64,000 nt of DNA from Lachnospiraceae bacterium (GCA_900199595.1 FZRB01000023.1:1-64000), one strand, 5' to 3'. Shown: positions 16,916 through 27,410, counted from the stretch's first letter. Numbers and translations are program-made. The notes: a model not told the origin generated them from the sequence alone.

Positions 16916-19870
16916 ATGAGTAGGTCAATTGAAATTAATAATAGTATTGAAGTCAGATTTATTACTGATGACTCCACTCCCTCCGGAATAAATAAAATAG
17001 CTGGGAAGGTTGCAAAGGATACTGAGCTTGTGACTGACTGCAGAACTTCTCAAAAAACCATTGCCATGGGAGACTCAGATCAGCTGGCAGACATGGTGGA
17101 TGGTCAGCCTGAGAATACTATCAGCGTTATTTATGGTATAGCAGGTGAAAGTGAAAACTTTGATACATTTGCCGGGGACAGCGGAGTTAATATAAGTCAG
17201 TTATCCGGGAAAAGAGAGGTCTATTTATTCTGTCCGCTTGCTGAAAAAAGAGTGATCCTGATAGCCGGCAGTGATAAGAGAGGAACTATATACGGACTTT
17301 TCCATTTATCCCAGCTGCTTGGAGTATCTCCGCTAGTCAATTGGTCAAATGTAGTTCCGGAGAAGAAGACATTTTCCCTATCAGAAAAAGCTTTCTTTGT
17401 TTCAAAGGAACCCTCTGTAAGATACAGGGGCTTCTTTATAAATGATGAATGGCCGGCCTTCGGAAACTGGTGCATGAAGAATTTTGGCGGATTTAATGCA
17501 AAAGCATACGAAGGAATCTTCGAACTTCTTCTCAGAATGAAGGGGAATTATCTCTGGCCGGCTATGTGGTCTTCCTGCTTTGCTGAGGACGGACCTGGAC
17601 TGGAAAGTGCACTTCTTGCTGATGAGCTGGGTATAGTGATGGGGCTTTCGCATCATGAGCCTTGTCTTCGTCATGGTGAAGAATATTCTCATGTCCGGGG
17701 TAAGGATTCCATATATGGAGATGCGTGGGATTTTCGTTCAAATAAGGATGGAATAACCAGATTCTGGAGAGATGGTCTGAAACGAAACGGACATCTGGAA
17801 AATGTCATCACCGTCGGAATGCGTGGAGAGAGAGACTCCATGATCCTCGGCGAAAAGGCGACTCTGAAGGATAATATAGAGCTGATAAAGGATGTGCTTA
17901 AGACTCAGAATCAGCTTATAGCTGAGGAAGTAAATCCAAAGCTTGAAGAGGTTCCCAGGATGATAGCTCTTTATAAGGAAGTAGAGGCTTATTATTACGG
18001 CGATGAAAATACTGAGGGGCTGAAGAATACCAGTGATCTGGATAATGTAATACTTATGCTCACGGATGATAATCATGGATATGTGAGAAGTCTTCCTGAT
18101 GAGGAAATGAAGGATCATAAGGGTGGTTTCGGTATGTACTATCATTTTGATTATCATGGTGAACCAATATCTTATGAATGGATCAACTGTACATATCTCC
18201 CTGAGGTCTGGGAGGAAATGACTACTGCTTATGAAAAGAATGTTCGTGAGCTGTGGATAGTAAATGTAGGTGATTTGGGGCTTCAGGAAATGCCTCTTTC
18301 ATATTTTCTTGATCTGGCATATGACTACGAAAACTATGGAATATCGGCACCTGATAATACAGAGGAATATCTTGGGAGCTGGATGAGACTTCAGTTTGGC
18401 AGCGCATTTTCGGATGAAGATATAGATAAGCTGACAGATATGTATAACAGATATACCAGACTTATGCATAACCGAAGACCGGAGCATTTAAATGACAAGG
18501 TCTATCATCCTCAGAATTATTATGAGTCATTACGAATCCTGTCTGAGGCAGAGGAAATAGAAAGAGTCTGTGAAACTTTGGAAAACAAATGCCCTGCTCT
18601 GAACAGGGATTCTTATATGCAGCTTATATCCTATAACGTTCTTGCGGGAATGAATCTTGTTAAGCTCTGGATATACAGAAGTTTGAATCATTACTATGCT
18701 TCTATAGGAGCAGTTATAGCTAATGACTATGCAGAACTCATGAAGAAAGCTTTGAAACGGGATAAAGAGTTAACAGATAAGCTTCACACGGCAGCTTCCG
18801 GTAAGTGGTACGGTTTCGGCCTGGGAGCTCATATAGGCTTTAAAAACTGGAATTCTGAAGAATCAGCTAATCCTATTATTGAAGAGATCATTCCGGTTCC
18901 GGGTTCGGGACTTATGGCCGGACTCGTAGGAGAAACAGGAGCTTCTGCAGGTATGGAGTGGACCGGAAAGAAGTTATGTATAAAAGAATTTTTTACGGGA
19001 GACTCTCTTTCGGATAAACAGACTGCACTTATATTTGTGGCTTCGACAGGAGACGAAGCTGTAAGTTATACAGTCGAGACAGCTTCGCCGGGACTTAGTT
19101 TTAATAAGTCAGAGGGAACATTAACACCGGACAAATCCTTTGAATATATAAGAGTTGAAGTAGATAAAACAAAGCTTGCTGAAGAAGCTTCAGCTCCTGA
19201 ATTTGCAGTTGTTTATGAAGGGGGAAGGATTACATTCACAGTAGAACCGTGCATTGTAAATCCTTCAGTAATAGAGACTATAAAATCCTGGGAAATCGAT
19301 AACGTTTGTATAGAACAGAGTGGTTTAGCCGTTATAGATGCTGCTCATTACTCGTCAAAAGCAAGTAAAGGCATAAAGGAATTCAGAACAGTTAAAGCTC
19401 TCGGCAGATGTGAAAATGCCGTTAAACTGTTTGACACTTCTGATGTAGATTATTCACCTAAGGCTGACGGGAAAGCAGAGGTCAGTTATACGATATATAT
19501 AGAACATCCCGGAGAGTATGAGATTACATTTCAGCTGCTTCCGACCCATGCCTATGAATTCGGTAAGCCCATCAGACTTAGCTATAGTGTAAATGAAGAA
19601 AAGCACAGTATTGAATATATGACAGAGGACTTAAAGAACGGAGTATGGAATAGCTGGTCTGATGGAGTTATGTCTCATGTGAGACCGGTTAGGGATACTA
19701 TAACCTTAAAGGAAGGTAAGAATATTATAAGTTTTTATGGGACAGCAGAGGAAAATGTACTGGAGAAGCTGATACTGGTCAAGAAGGGACAGAACCTGCT
19801 TCCATCATATCTCGGCCCGAGGGAAAGTGTTATTTATTCAGGACAGCCGAAGGGCGTCGAGGAATCTTAA
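16916..19870 (+). CDS. GH115 xylan alpha-1,2-glucuronidase
   Basis: This protein of about 984 residues matches family GH115: an N-terminal alpha/beta domain with DKRGTIYGLFHLSQLLGVSP, a barrel region with SVRYRGFFINDEWPAFGNW and NYLWPAMWSSCF, and a C-terminal beta-rich part. GH115 enzymes remove (4-O-methyl)-glucuronic acid from internal or terminal xylose residues. I prefer ATG 16916, with AAGGAAA 6 bases upstream, over an in-frame ATG at 16886 that has none. No signal peptide is visible, so it acts on imported oligosaccharides. Glucuronate catabolic genes follow directly. Confidence 0.9.
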   Translation: MSRSIEINNSIEVRFITDDSTPSGINKIAGKVAKDTELVTDCRTSQKTIAMGDSDQLADMVDGQPENTISVIYGIAGESENFDTFAGDSGVNISQLSGKREVYLFCPLAEKRVILIAGSDKRGTIYGLFHLSQLLGVSPLVNWSNVVPEKKTFSLSEKAFFVSKEPSVRYRGFFINDEWPAFGNWCMKNFGGFNAKAYEGIFELLLRMKGNYLWPAMWSSCFAEDGPGLESALLADELGIVMGLSHHEPCLRHGEEYSHVRGKDSIYGDAWDFRSNKDGITRFWRDGLKRNGHLENVITVGMRGERDSMILGEKATLKDNIELIKDVLKTQNQLIAEEVNPKLEEVPRMIALYKEVEAYYYGDENTEGLKNTSDLDNVILMLTDDNHGYVRSLPDEEMKDHKGGFGMYYHFDYHGEPISYEWINCTYLPEVWEEMTTAYEKNVRELWIVNVGDLGLQEMPLSYFLDLAYDYENYGISAPDNTEEYLGSWMRLQFGSAFSDEDIDKLTDMYNRYTRLMHNRRPEHLNDKVYHPQNYYESLRILSEAEEIERVCETLENKCPALNRDSYMQLISYNVLAGMNLVKLWIYRSLNHYYASIGAVIANDYAELMKKALKRDKELTDKLHTAASGKWYGFGLGAHIGFKNWNSEESANPIIEEIIPVPGSGLMAGLVGETGASAGMEWTGKKLCIKEFFTGDSLSDKQTALIFVASTGDEAVSYTVETASPGLSFNKSEGTLTPDKSFEYIRVEVDKTKLAEEASAPEFAVVYEGGRITFTVEPCIVNPSVIETIKSWEIDNVCIEQSGLAVIDAAHYSSKASKGIKEFRTVKALGRCENAVKLFDTSDVDYSPKADGKAEVSYTIYIEHPGEYEITFQLLPTHAYEFGKPIRLSYSVNEEKHSIEYMTEDLKNGVWNSWSDGVMSHVRPVRDTITLKEGKNIISFYGTAEENVLEKLILVKKGQNLLPSYLGPRESVIYSGQPKGVEES

Positions 19871-19888
19871 TATACAAGGAGAACAAGC

Positions 19889-20953
19889 ATGAAAATGTCA
19901 TTTCGCTGGTATGGTACCGGCAATGATTCTGTATCGCTTAAGGATATTAAGCAGATACCCGGAGTAGAGGAAATAGTTTGGGCGCTGCATTATAAGCAGC
20001 CCGGTGAGATATGGGAAAAAGAAGAGATACAGAAGGTAAAGGATGAACTGGATGAATACGGCTTTGGAATGGAAGTGGTTGAGTCCGTAAATGTTCACGA
20101 TGATATAAAAACTGCAGGACCAAACAGGGAACTATATATAGAGAATTATAAACAAACCCTCAGGAATCTGGCTGAATTTGGAGTGAAGGTGGTCTGCTAC
20201 AACTTCATGCCTGTCTTTGACTGGACAAGAACTGATCTGTTCCATCCGCTTCCTGATGGTTCAACGGCTCTTTATTACGAAAAATCAAAGATCAAACAGG
20301 ACCCACAGGAAATGGCTGATTATATCCTGAGAGAATGCAAAGGTTATACGATGCCGGGTTGGGAACCGGAAAGAATGGCGGTTCTGAAGGATCTTTTCAG
20401 GATGTATGAGAATGTTGATAAGGAAACATTATGGGCTAATCTAAAGTACTTCCTTGAAAGCCTGATGCCCGTATGTCATGAAACCGGAATAAAGATGGCT
20501 ATTCATCCGGATGATCCGCCGTGGGATATATTTGGACTTCCGAGACTTCTGGTGGATGCTGCTTCTGTAGACAGATTTGTCAATATGGTGGATGATCCTT
20601 ATAACTGTCTGACACTCTGTAGTGGATCACTTGGTTCTAATCCTGAGAACAATGTTGCAGAAATAGTCAGAAAGCATGCAGACAGGATTGCATTTGCGCA
20701 TATAAGAAATGTTAAACATTTTCCAAATGGTGATTTTAGTGAAGCATCACACCGTGACTCAGATGGGGACGTGGGAATACTTGAAATTATAAAGGCATAT
20801 CATGATGCCGGATTTGATGGCTACATCAGACCGGATCATGGCCGCCATATCTGGGGTGAAAAATGCCGCCCGGGCTATGGTCTTTATGACAGAGCACTTG
20901 GAATAATGTATATCCTTGGAGCATGGGATTTACTTGATAAGCTTGAGAAATAA
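19889..20953 (+). CDS. uxuA: mannonate dehydratase
   Basis: This 354-residue TIM-barrel metalloenzyme starts MKMSFRWYGTGNDSV, the usual UxuA opening, and contains MAIHPDDPPW (metal-binding histidine), CSGSLGSNPENN and RPDHGRHIW motifs of the family. It dehydrates D-mannonate to 2-keto-3-deoxy-D-gluconate (KDG). An AAGGAG site is 7-8 bases upstream and the gene follows GH115 by 18 bases. It sits with uxuB, uxaC, kdgK and kdgA, which together form a complete glucuronate pathway. Confidence 0.95.
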   Translation: MKMSFRWYGTGNDSVSLKDIKQIPGVEEIVWALHYKQPGEIWEKEEIQKVKDELDEYGFGMEVVESVNVHDDIKTAGPNRELYIENYKQTLRNLAEFGVKVVCYNFMPVFDWTRTDLFHPLPDGSTALYYEKSKIKQDPQEMADYILRECKGYTMPGWEPERMAVLKDLFRMYENVDKETLWANLKYFLESLMPVCHETGIKMAIHPDDPPWDIFGLPRLLVDAASVDRFVNMVDDPYNCLTLCSGSLGSNPENNVAEIVRKHADRIAFAHIRNVKHFPNGDFSEASHRDSDGDVGILEIIKAYHDAGFDGYIRPDHGRHIWGEKCRPGYGLYDRALGIMYILGAWDLLDKLEK

Positions 20954-21007
20954 TTATCTTATGACTGTTTCTCAAAGGAAGGTTGAAGTGAAAAAGAGGT
21001 AATAAAA

Positions 21008-22612
21008 TTGCAACTCACAACTAATGGAATAATTGAAGAAAAAACAGCCTGGGAATCTGCCGGAGTAAAGCTTCCGGAATATGATATTACTAAACTCAGG
21101 GAGAATACAGCAGTAAACCCTAAATGGATTCATTTTGGAGCAGGCAATATATTCAGGGGATTTATTGCCGGAATAGCTGACAGTCTGATCGAAAAAGGAA
21201 AACTGGATGCGGGTATTATTGCTGTTGAAACCTTTGATTCAGAGATAATTGACAGAATATACAACCCCTTTGACATGCTTACTTTATCAATAGGATTAAA
21301 ACCTGATGGGGGAAGTGTTAAAAGAGTAACAGCAGGAATAGGCGATGCGATAAGTATTATTCAGGGAAAGAAGGATGCGATAAAGAAATATGTGGTTAAT
21401 CCTTCTCTCCAGATGATTTCCTATACAATTACAGAAAAAGGATATGCCTGTACAGACTTGTCAGGAAATATATTCGAAGGAATAATGTATGATATAGAAT
21501 CAGGACCTGATAAGGCTATGACTGTTATGGGAATAACTGCAGCGGTACTGAACATGAGATATAAGGCCGGAGCATATCCCATATCTCTGGTCAGTATGGA
21601 TAATTGCAGTCAGAATGGAAAAAAGCTGAGGGATGCAGTGCTATTCATAGCTGACAGATGGTTGAAAAGGGGATTCGTTGAAAAAGGCTTTATTGATTAC
21701 ATAAGTGATGAATCAAGAGTCGCATTTCCCTGGTCCATGATCGATAAGATAACACCAAGACCGGATGAAAATATAGCCAGAGGTCTTGAAGAACTGGGTA
21801 TAGAAGCTATGGCTCCGATAGTTACCTCTAAGCATACATTTATTGCTCCATTTGTAAATGCAGAGATACCGGAGTATCTGGTTGTTGAGGACAGCTTTCC
21901 AAATGGTCGTCCGCCTATGGAAGAAGCGGGAGTTTATATGACTGACAGAGACACGGTGAATAATGCTGAAAAGATGAAGGTTATGACCTGTCTTAATCCT
22001 CTGCATACGGCGCTTGCTATTTCAGGCTGTATACTGGGCTATAAGAAAATATCGGATGAAATGCAGGATGAAGATCTGAAAAAGCTGGTTTATATGCTTG
22101 GTGACGAAGGAATGAAGGTTGTAACCAGTCCTGGAATCATAGATCCTAAGGATTTTATAAGGGAGGTTCTGGAGCAGAGACTTCCGAATCCCGGACTTCC
22201 CGATACGCCTCAAAGGATAGCAACAGATACAAGTCAGAAGCTGGCTATACGATTCGGGGAAACGATTACCGGCTACTGCTATCAGGGTGAAGAAGAGAAG
22301 CTCACTGTAATTCCATTTGTTATTGCAAGCTGGTTCAGATATCTCATTGGGCTTGATGATGAAGGAAATGAAATGCCTCTCAGCCCTGATCCAATGATTG
22401 AAATAGTGCGTTCTGCTCTTGTGGGACTGGAACTTGGTAAGGTTAATGAGGATATGTCAGGAATCAACTGGGTTCTTACAAATATAGAATTATTTGGAAG
22501 CAACCTGATGGATATAGACAGTCTGGGTATTAAGATAAAGAATTATCTGAAGGAAATGCTTATGGCTCCGGGGGCCTACAGAAAGGTTCTTCATAAGCTT
22601 GTTAATGTATAG
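21008..22612 (+). CDS. uxuB: D-mannonate oxidoreductase (fructuronate reductase), mannitol dehydrogenase family
   Basis: This 534-residue polyol dehydrogenase-type protein has the N-terminal NAD-binding segment WIHFGAGNIFRGFIAGI and the catalytic lysine region of the MDH family (KVMTCLNPLHTALAISG). It reduces D-fructuronate to D-mannonate. Translation begins at TTG 21008, 7 bases after AGAGGT. Its position between uxuA and the esterases supports fructuronate reductase over tagaturonate reductase (UxaB), which shares the fold. Confidence 0.9.
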   Translation: MQLTTNGIIEEKTAWESAGVKLPEYDITKLRENTAVNPKWIHFGAGNIFRGFIAGIADSLIEKGKLDAGIIAVETFDSEIIDRIYNPFDMLTLSIGLKPDGGSVKRVTAGIGDAISIIQGKKDAIKKYVVNPSLQMISYTITEKGYACTDLSGNIFEGIMYDIESGPDKAMTVMGITAAVLNMRYKAGAYPISLVSMDNCSQNGKKLRDAVLFIADRWLKRGFVEKGFIDYISDESRVAFPWSMIDKITPRPDENIARGLEELGIEAMAPIVTSKHTFIAPFVNAEIPEYLVVEDSFPNGRPPMEEAGVYMTDRDTVNNAEKMKVMTCLNPLHTALAISGCILGYKKISDEMQDEDLKKLVYMLGDEGMKVVTSPGIIDPKDFIREVLEQRLPNPGLPDTPQRIATDTSQKLAIRFGETITGYCYQGEEEKLTVIPFVIASWFRYLIGLDDEGNEMPLSPDPMIEIVRSALVGLELGKVNEDMSGINWVLTNIELFGSNLMDIDSLGIKIKNYLKEMLMAPGAYRKVLHKLVNV

Positions 22613-22662
22613 TGTATTGTATTGTTTTTATTTTATATCAAATGAGATAAAAGGGTGAGAAT

Positions 22663-24564
22663 ATGATTAATTTATCGGTATTATTTGCTGACTGGATGAT
22701 ACTTCAAAGAGATACAGATGATAACCTCATATGGGGATATTCTGATAAGAAATCTGATGTCAGTATAATCCTGAAGAATAGCAGTAACGGAGATATCTGT
22801 TTTGAAAGCAAGGTTTCTACCAATGAGGATGGCCTGTTTGAAACAAAGATAGGTTCCTATGGCGCAGGTGGGGATTATATTATTGAAATATCAGATGAAG
22901 ATGAGAAAAAAACCATAGAACATGTAACCTTCGGAGACGTATTTGTCTGTGGTGGACAATCAAATATGGAACTCATGCTGAACCGGACTCTGGAGAGGTA
23001 TGAAGAAGAATTAAAGACAGTATATGATGAAAATATTAGATATTTTAAGGTTCTGGAAAAATATAATTTTCATAATACCGAGGAAATGCTGACAGAAGGA
23101 AAGTGGAAATATGTCCAAAGTCCTCAGATATATGATTTTGGAGCGGTGGCTTACTTTCTGGCATGCGAACTCAGAAAGCTTGAGGATGTGCCTATAGGTA
23201 TATACAATACAGCCATCGGTGGTACACCGATTAAGTCCTGGTGCTGTGAAAAAACCATGCATCGTCTGGGATTATACGAAGAAGAATTTGAACAGTGTCT
23301 GGATGATGAATTTGTTGCAGAGACAATAAAGAGAGAGGCTCAGGAGGATATCAGCTGGAGACAGGAGGCGGATGAAGCCTTTTCTCAGCCGCTTGATAAC
23401 TGCCAGAAGGGTACGGTTAATATGCCCAGTTTCTTTGAAGATATTCCTGAGCTGGCAGGTAAGATCATGGCCATATACATGCATAAGGATGTAGAGGTTC
23501 CGGAGAGTTTCACTGATCAGGAAGTCAAGCTGTATCTGGGTGCTCTTATTGATTCAGATAAAACCTATGTAAACGGTGAACTGGTTGGGGAAACCGGTTA
23601 TCTGTATCCGCCCAGAATATATAAACTATCACCCGGTGTTTTGAAAAAAGGGAAAAACAGAATTGATATACGGCTTCTTGTGTTCAGAGATCAGGGCGGT
23701 TTCATGCCGGGAATGAATTATAAGCTTAAGACAAAAAGCGGCGAGGAAATATCTCTCGAAGGAGAGTGGGATTATGAAATTGTAAAGGAAATGCCATACT
23801 TTCCTAATCTTACATTTTTCGCCTATAAAGCAACAGGCGTTTTTAACGGCATGATATATCCTCTCAGAAGACAGAAGGTTCTTGGTGTATTCTTTTATCA
23901 GGGAGAGTCAAATGTAGGAGATTACAAAACTTATAAGGAAGAATTTGAAAGCTGTATCAAGGACTGGAGAGACCTTTGGAATAACTCTGACCTTCCGTTT
24001 ATTTTTGTCCAGATAGCAAGCTGGTGTGAAGGAAGAAAGAAATTCGGTGATATGAGAGCTTACCTTGCAGATGAGCAGAGAAAATGTACCGAACTTCCGC
24101 AGACTGCCATGGTGCAGGCTTATGATCTCGGAGAATATAATGACCTTCATCCTACAAATAAAAAGGAGGTTGGACGAAGGCTGGCTCTGGCAGCAGAGGA
24201 TCTTGTCTATGGAAAGGAAGAATATGTTCCGGGACCTGAACTCAGAGAGATAAGCTGGGGGGCCAATAACAATGATGGATATATAAAGGTTGAGATAACC
24301 TTTAGTGAAGATCTGATATTATCCCATGGAATAGGTGTGATAGTTGATGATACACGCGATGAAGAGAATATAAGAGGTTTTCACTATATAAAAGATTCAG
24401 AAAGATATGAAGCTGAAGCTGAGTTTTTGGAATCTGATAAGGTAATTGTAAAAATCCCTGCAGATGCTGAGGCAGTCAGCTATGCATGGGCAGACAGTGC
24501 TCTGGAGGCTAATCTTTATTCTGAAGACAGACTTCCGGTAGTGCCATTTTATGAGAAAAGGTGA
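22663..24564 (+). CDS. SGNH-type acetylesterase (sialate O-acetylesterase-like)
   Basis: This 633-residue protein has the GQSNME block with nucleophile S100, FFYQGESN (oxyanion block), and the catalytic Asp-His motif DLHPTNK near residue 500. A beta-sandwich of about 120 residues is inserted at about 265-385, as in 9-O-acetylesterase-like enzymes. Related enzymes in hemicellulose loci deacetylate xylo- or xyloglucan oligosaccharides. No signal peptide is present, so it is probably an intracellular acetyl-xylo-oligosaccharide esterase. Substrate preference is inferred from context. Confidence 0.85.
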   Translation: MINLSVLFADWMILQRDTDDNLIWGYSDKKSDVSIILKNSSNGDICFESKVSTNEDGLFETKIGSYGAGGDYIIEISDEDEKKTIEHVTFGDVFVCGGQSNMELMLNRTLERYEEELKTVYDENIRYFKVLEKYNFHNTEEMLTEGKWKYVQSPQIYDFGAVAYFLACELRKLEDVPIGIYNTAIGGTPIKSWCCEKTMHRLGLYEEEFEQCLDDEFVAETIKREAQEDISWRQEADEAFSQPLDNCQKGTVNMPSFFEDIPELAGKIMAIYMHKDVEVPESFTDQEVKLYLGALIDSDKTYVNGELVGETGYLYPPRIYKLSPGVLKKGKNRIDIRLLVFRDQGGFMPGMNYKLKTKSGEEISLEGEWDYEIVKEMPYFPNLTFFAYKATGVFNGMIYPLRRQKVLGVFFYQGESNVGDYKTYKEEFESCIKDWRDLWNNSDLPFIFVQIASWCEGRKKFGDMRAYLADEQRKCTELPQTAMVQAYDLGEYNDLHPTNKKEVGRRLALAAEDLVYGKEEYVPGPELREISWGANNNDGYIKVEITFSEDLILSHGIGVIVDDTRDEENIRGFHYIKDSERYEAEAEFLESDKVIVKIPADAEAVSYAWADSALEANLYSEDRLPVVPFYEKR

Positions 24565-24569
24565 AGAGT

Positions 24570-25943
24570 ATGATTAGAGAAGTGAAGGTTGAAAATGGAA
24601 TAGTAAAGGGAGTTGCATCAGCAGACCCGAGAGTAACGGCATTTAAAGGAATACCCTATGCAGCGCCGCCTGTAGGAAAGAACAGATGGAGAGCACCTCA
24701 GCCCTGTGAAGACTGGGACGGAGTTCTTCTTGCGCAGGAGTTTGCGCCTATATCCATGCAGGATCAGCCGGGAGTCGGAACGGATGTTTATTGTAAGGAA
24801 TGGCATGTAGATCCTGATATCCCTATGGATGAGGACTGCCTGTATCTGAATGTATGGACTCCTGCCAAAAGTGCAGATGAGAAGCTTCCTGTACTGGTGT
24901 GGTTTTTCGGAGGTGCCTTCCAGTGGGGCTATACAGCAGAGATGGAATTCGATGCGGAAAGACTTGCCAGAAGAGGAATCATAGTTGTAAGCGTTAATTA
25001 CAGACTTGCGGTAATGGGCTTCCTTGCACATCCCGAGATCACAAAGGAGAATCCGGATGCACCTGCTAATTTCGGGCTGATGGATCAGCAGGCAGGACTT
25101 CACTGGGTATATAGAAATATAGAAGTCTTTGGTGGAGATCCCGAAAAAATAACTATAGCCGGCCAGTCTGCAGGTGGAGGAAGTGTTCTCCAGCAGCTTA
25201 CATGTGAAGATAACAGAGACATAGTAAAGGGTGCCGTTATCTTCAGTGGAATGATCGATATGGAAGGCATGCAGGGGGATATATTTAATCCGCTTACACT
25301 TGAGGAGGCAGAAAAAAACGGTGAAGCTTTTTTTGAATATATCGGTGTAAAAAGTCTCGAAGAGGCAAGACAGATAGACGCTTCTAAGATTCGTGATCTG
25401 TATGGAGAGTATTCTCCTATGAATTTTGCTCCGAATATGCCGCCTGATATGTCTAAAAAAATGTTCCCTATAAAGGATGGAAAACATTATGTTGGTGATC
25501 CTCTTAAGAGACTTATAGCAGGTGATTGTCCGGATGTACCGGTTATTACCGGATACACCAGTGATGAGTTTACATTTGATGGAGTCAATATAGTAGAAAA
25601 GAGTGTTAAAAAATCTGTAGCTGATGCGATTAAGCTGGATAAAGAAAATGGAAGAAACAGAAGCTTTTACTGCTACTGCTTCGATCCTGATATCCCCGGA
25701 GAGGATAATCCGGGAACCTTTCATTCAGTAGATCTGTGGTTCTGGTTTGAAACATTAAGCAAATGCTGGAGACCATTCAGAGGAAGACATTTTGATCTTT
25801 CGAGAAAGATGTGCAATTACTTTGCCGATTTTGTTAAAACCGGTGATCCAAATGGTCCGGATGATGACGGAACCGATATGCCAGAATGGAAGCCATTCAA
25901 TGATGAAGAAAATATAATTACATTAAAATGTGATCAGGAGTAA
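24570..25943 (+). CDS. carboxylesterase type B family protein
   Basis: This protein of about 457 residues has the alpha/beta-hydrolase fold of type B carboxylesterases: VENGIVKGVASADPRVTAFKGIPYAAPP at the N-terminus (family pattern), the oxyanion segment WFFGGAFQWG, nucleophile S200 in GQSAGGGS, and a C-terminal histidine in FHSVDLWFWF. ATG 24570 is chosen because AAAGGTGA lies 6 bases upstream; an in-frame GTG at 24561 overlaps the previous gene. It may remove acetyl or aromatic (feruloyl/coumaroyl) esters from imported xylan fragments. It is cytoplasmic by lack of a signal peptide. Confidence 0.85.
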   Translation: MIREVKVENGIVKGVASADPRVTAFKGIPYAAPPVGKNRWRAPQPCEDWDGVLLAQEFAPISMQDQPGVGTDVYCKEWHVDPDIPMDEDCLYLNVWTPAKSADEKLPVLVWFFGGAFQWGYTAEMEFDAERLARRGIIVVSVNYRLAVMGFLAHPEITKENPDAPANFGLMDQQAGLHWVYRNIEVFGGDPEKITIAGQSAGGGSVLQQLTCEDNRDIVKGAVIFSGMIDMEGMQGDIFNPLTLEEAEKNGEAFFEYIGVKSLEEARQIDASKIRDLYGEYSPMNFAPNMPPDMSKKMFPIKDGKHYVGDPLKRLIAGDCPDVPVITGYTSDEFTFDGVNIVEKSVKKSVADAIKLDKENGRNRSFYCYCFDPDIPGEDNPGTFHSVDLWFWFETLSKCWRPFRGRHFDLSRKMCNYFADFVKTGDPNGPDDDGTDMPEWKPFNDEENIITLKCDQE

Positions 25944-25949
25944 AAGAAA

Positions 25950-27347
25950 TTGTTTATAACCGACGATTTTATTCTTTATAACGATACCGCACGTGAGTTG
26001 TATCATGAATATGCGGAGAATATGCCGATAATAGATTATCATAATCATCTGAATCCACAGGAGATCAGCGAAGACAGGATGTATGAAAATATAACATCAG
26101 TCTGGCTTGGTGGAGACCATTATAAGTGGAGAGCTATGCGTGCCCAGGGCTACTCGGAAGCTATGATTACAGGAAATGCACCGGACTATGATAAGTTTCT
26201 TGCATATGCTGATACTGTTGAGAACTGTTTTGGTAATCCGCTCTATCACTGGACTCATCTTGAACTGAAAAGATATTTTGATATAGATGAAACTCTGAAT
26301 AAGGAGACCGCACAGTCTATATGGGAAAGATGTAATGAAAGGCTCAAAGACAGAGATTTTTCTGCTCAGAATCTTCTCAGAAAACAAAGAGTTGAAGTGC
26401 TGTGTACAACAGATGATCCTGCGGATGATCTGAAATGGCATAAGAAGATAAGAGAGACGATAAGTGATATAAAGGTTTATCCGTCCTTCAGACCGGGAAA
26501 TGTACTTGATATAGAAAAGAATACATTTGCGGACTATATAAATAAGCTGGGCGAGGTTTCAGATGTTAAGATTAAGGATATAGATGACCTTGTTGAGGCT
26601 CTTAAGAGAAGGCTGATTTTCTTTAAAGAAAACGGATGCAGGGTGACAGACCATAGTCTTGAATGTGATTTTTTCAAGGGCTATAATAAGGACGAAGCAA
26701 ACAGGATTTTCACTGAAAGAATGAGTCTTGGGAAAATAACTCCGGATGACGGAGCGATGTATCGGGGCGTTATACTTACTGAGCTTGGAAAGCTTTATTC
26801 AGATAAGGACCTTGTTATGCAGCTTCATATAGGTGCTCTCAGAAATAATTCTGTCAGAAAGTTTAAAGAACTTGGAGCCGATACCGGTTTCGACAGTCTA
26901 AGTGATATGTGCTACGCACCGCAGCTTGGAGCACTTATGAATGAGATGGACAGGACAGACAGGCTTCCCAAAACAATTCTTTACTGTTTAAATCCCAGGG
27001 ATATGGCTATGCTGATGGCTATGGCAGGCAACTATCAGGGAAATGAACAGGGGATCAGAAGCAAAATACAGCTTGGAAGTGCCTGGTGGTTTAATGATCA
27101 TCTTCATGGTATGGAGGAGCAGCTGCAGGTACTCAGCGATATGGGACTTCTTTCAGGATTTGTTGGTATGTTGACGGATTCGAGAAGTTTTCTTTCATTT
27201 CCGAGACATGAGTATTTCAGAAGAATACTATGTAATAAAATAGGCGAAATAATAGAAAAAGGTCAGTATCCTAAGAATATGGAATTCCTCGGCAGCATGG
27301 TAAGAAATATATGCTACCACAATGCTGCAGAGTATTTCAGACTATAG
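25950..27347 (+). CDS. uxaC: glucuronate isomerase
   Basis: This 465-residue protein of the amidohydrolase-related uronate isomerase family has the family N-terminus FITDDFILYNDTARELYHEY, the metal-site motif DYHNHLNP, and GSAWWFNDH near the C-terminus. It converts D-glucuronate to D-fructuronate, the entry step for sugar released by GH115. Translation starts at TTG 25950, 9 bases after AGGAG, and the gene follows the esterase by 6 bases. Confidence 0.95.
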   Translation: MFITDDFILYNDTARELYHEYAENMPIIDYHNHLNPQEISEDRMYENITSVWLGGDHYKWRAMRAQGYSEAMITGNAPDYDKFLAYADTVENCFGNPLYHWTHLELKRYFDIDETLNKETAQSIWERCNERLKDRDFSAQNLLRKQRVEVLCTTDDPADDLKWHKKIRETISDIKVYPSFRPGNVLDIEKNTFADYINKLGEVSDVKIKDIDDLVEALKRRLIFFKENGCRVTDHSLECDFFKGYNKDEANRIFTERMSLGKITPDDGAMYRGVILTELGKLYSDKDLVMQLHIGALRNNSVRKFKELGADTGFDSLSDMCYAPQLGALMNEMDRTDRLPKTILYCLNPRDMAMLMAMAGNYQGNEQGIRSKIQLGSAWWFNDHLHGMEEQLQVLSDMGLLSGFVGMLTDSRSFLSFPRHEYFRRILCNKIGEIIEKGQYPKNMEFLGSMVRNICYHNAAEYFRL

Positions 27348-27370
27348 TAACAGGCTCCTGCCTGGATAAG

Positions 27371-27400
27371 CAGTCACCTAAGGTGACTGATGAGGAGAAA
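27371..27400 (+). promoter_or_regulatory. hairpin fused to the kdgA ribosome binding site
   Basis: CAGTCACC-TAA-GGTGACTG is a perfect 8-bp stem, followed at once by ATGAGGAGAAA, the ribosome binding site of kdgA. Nearly the same 30-base module precedes kdgK at 28072-28101. The paired element could stabilise or tune translation of each cistron. Confidence 0.55.
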
Positions 27401-27410
27401 TATATACCAA

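Noticed and set aside
24618-25724. 368-codon open frame on the minus strand
   Set aside because: It lies wholly inside the carboxylesterase gene on the opposite strand, with composition typical of an antisense shadow (Ser/Arg/Ile/Cys-rich), and has no start signal.
27371-27400. terminator between uxaC and kdgA
   Set aside because: The stem is followed by a ribosome binding site rather than a T-tract, and the same module precedes kdgK, so a translational element fits better.
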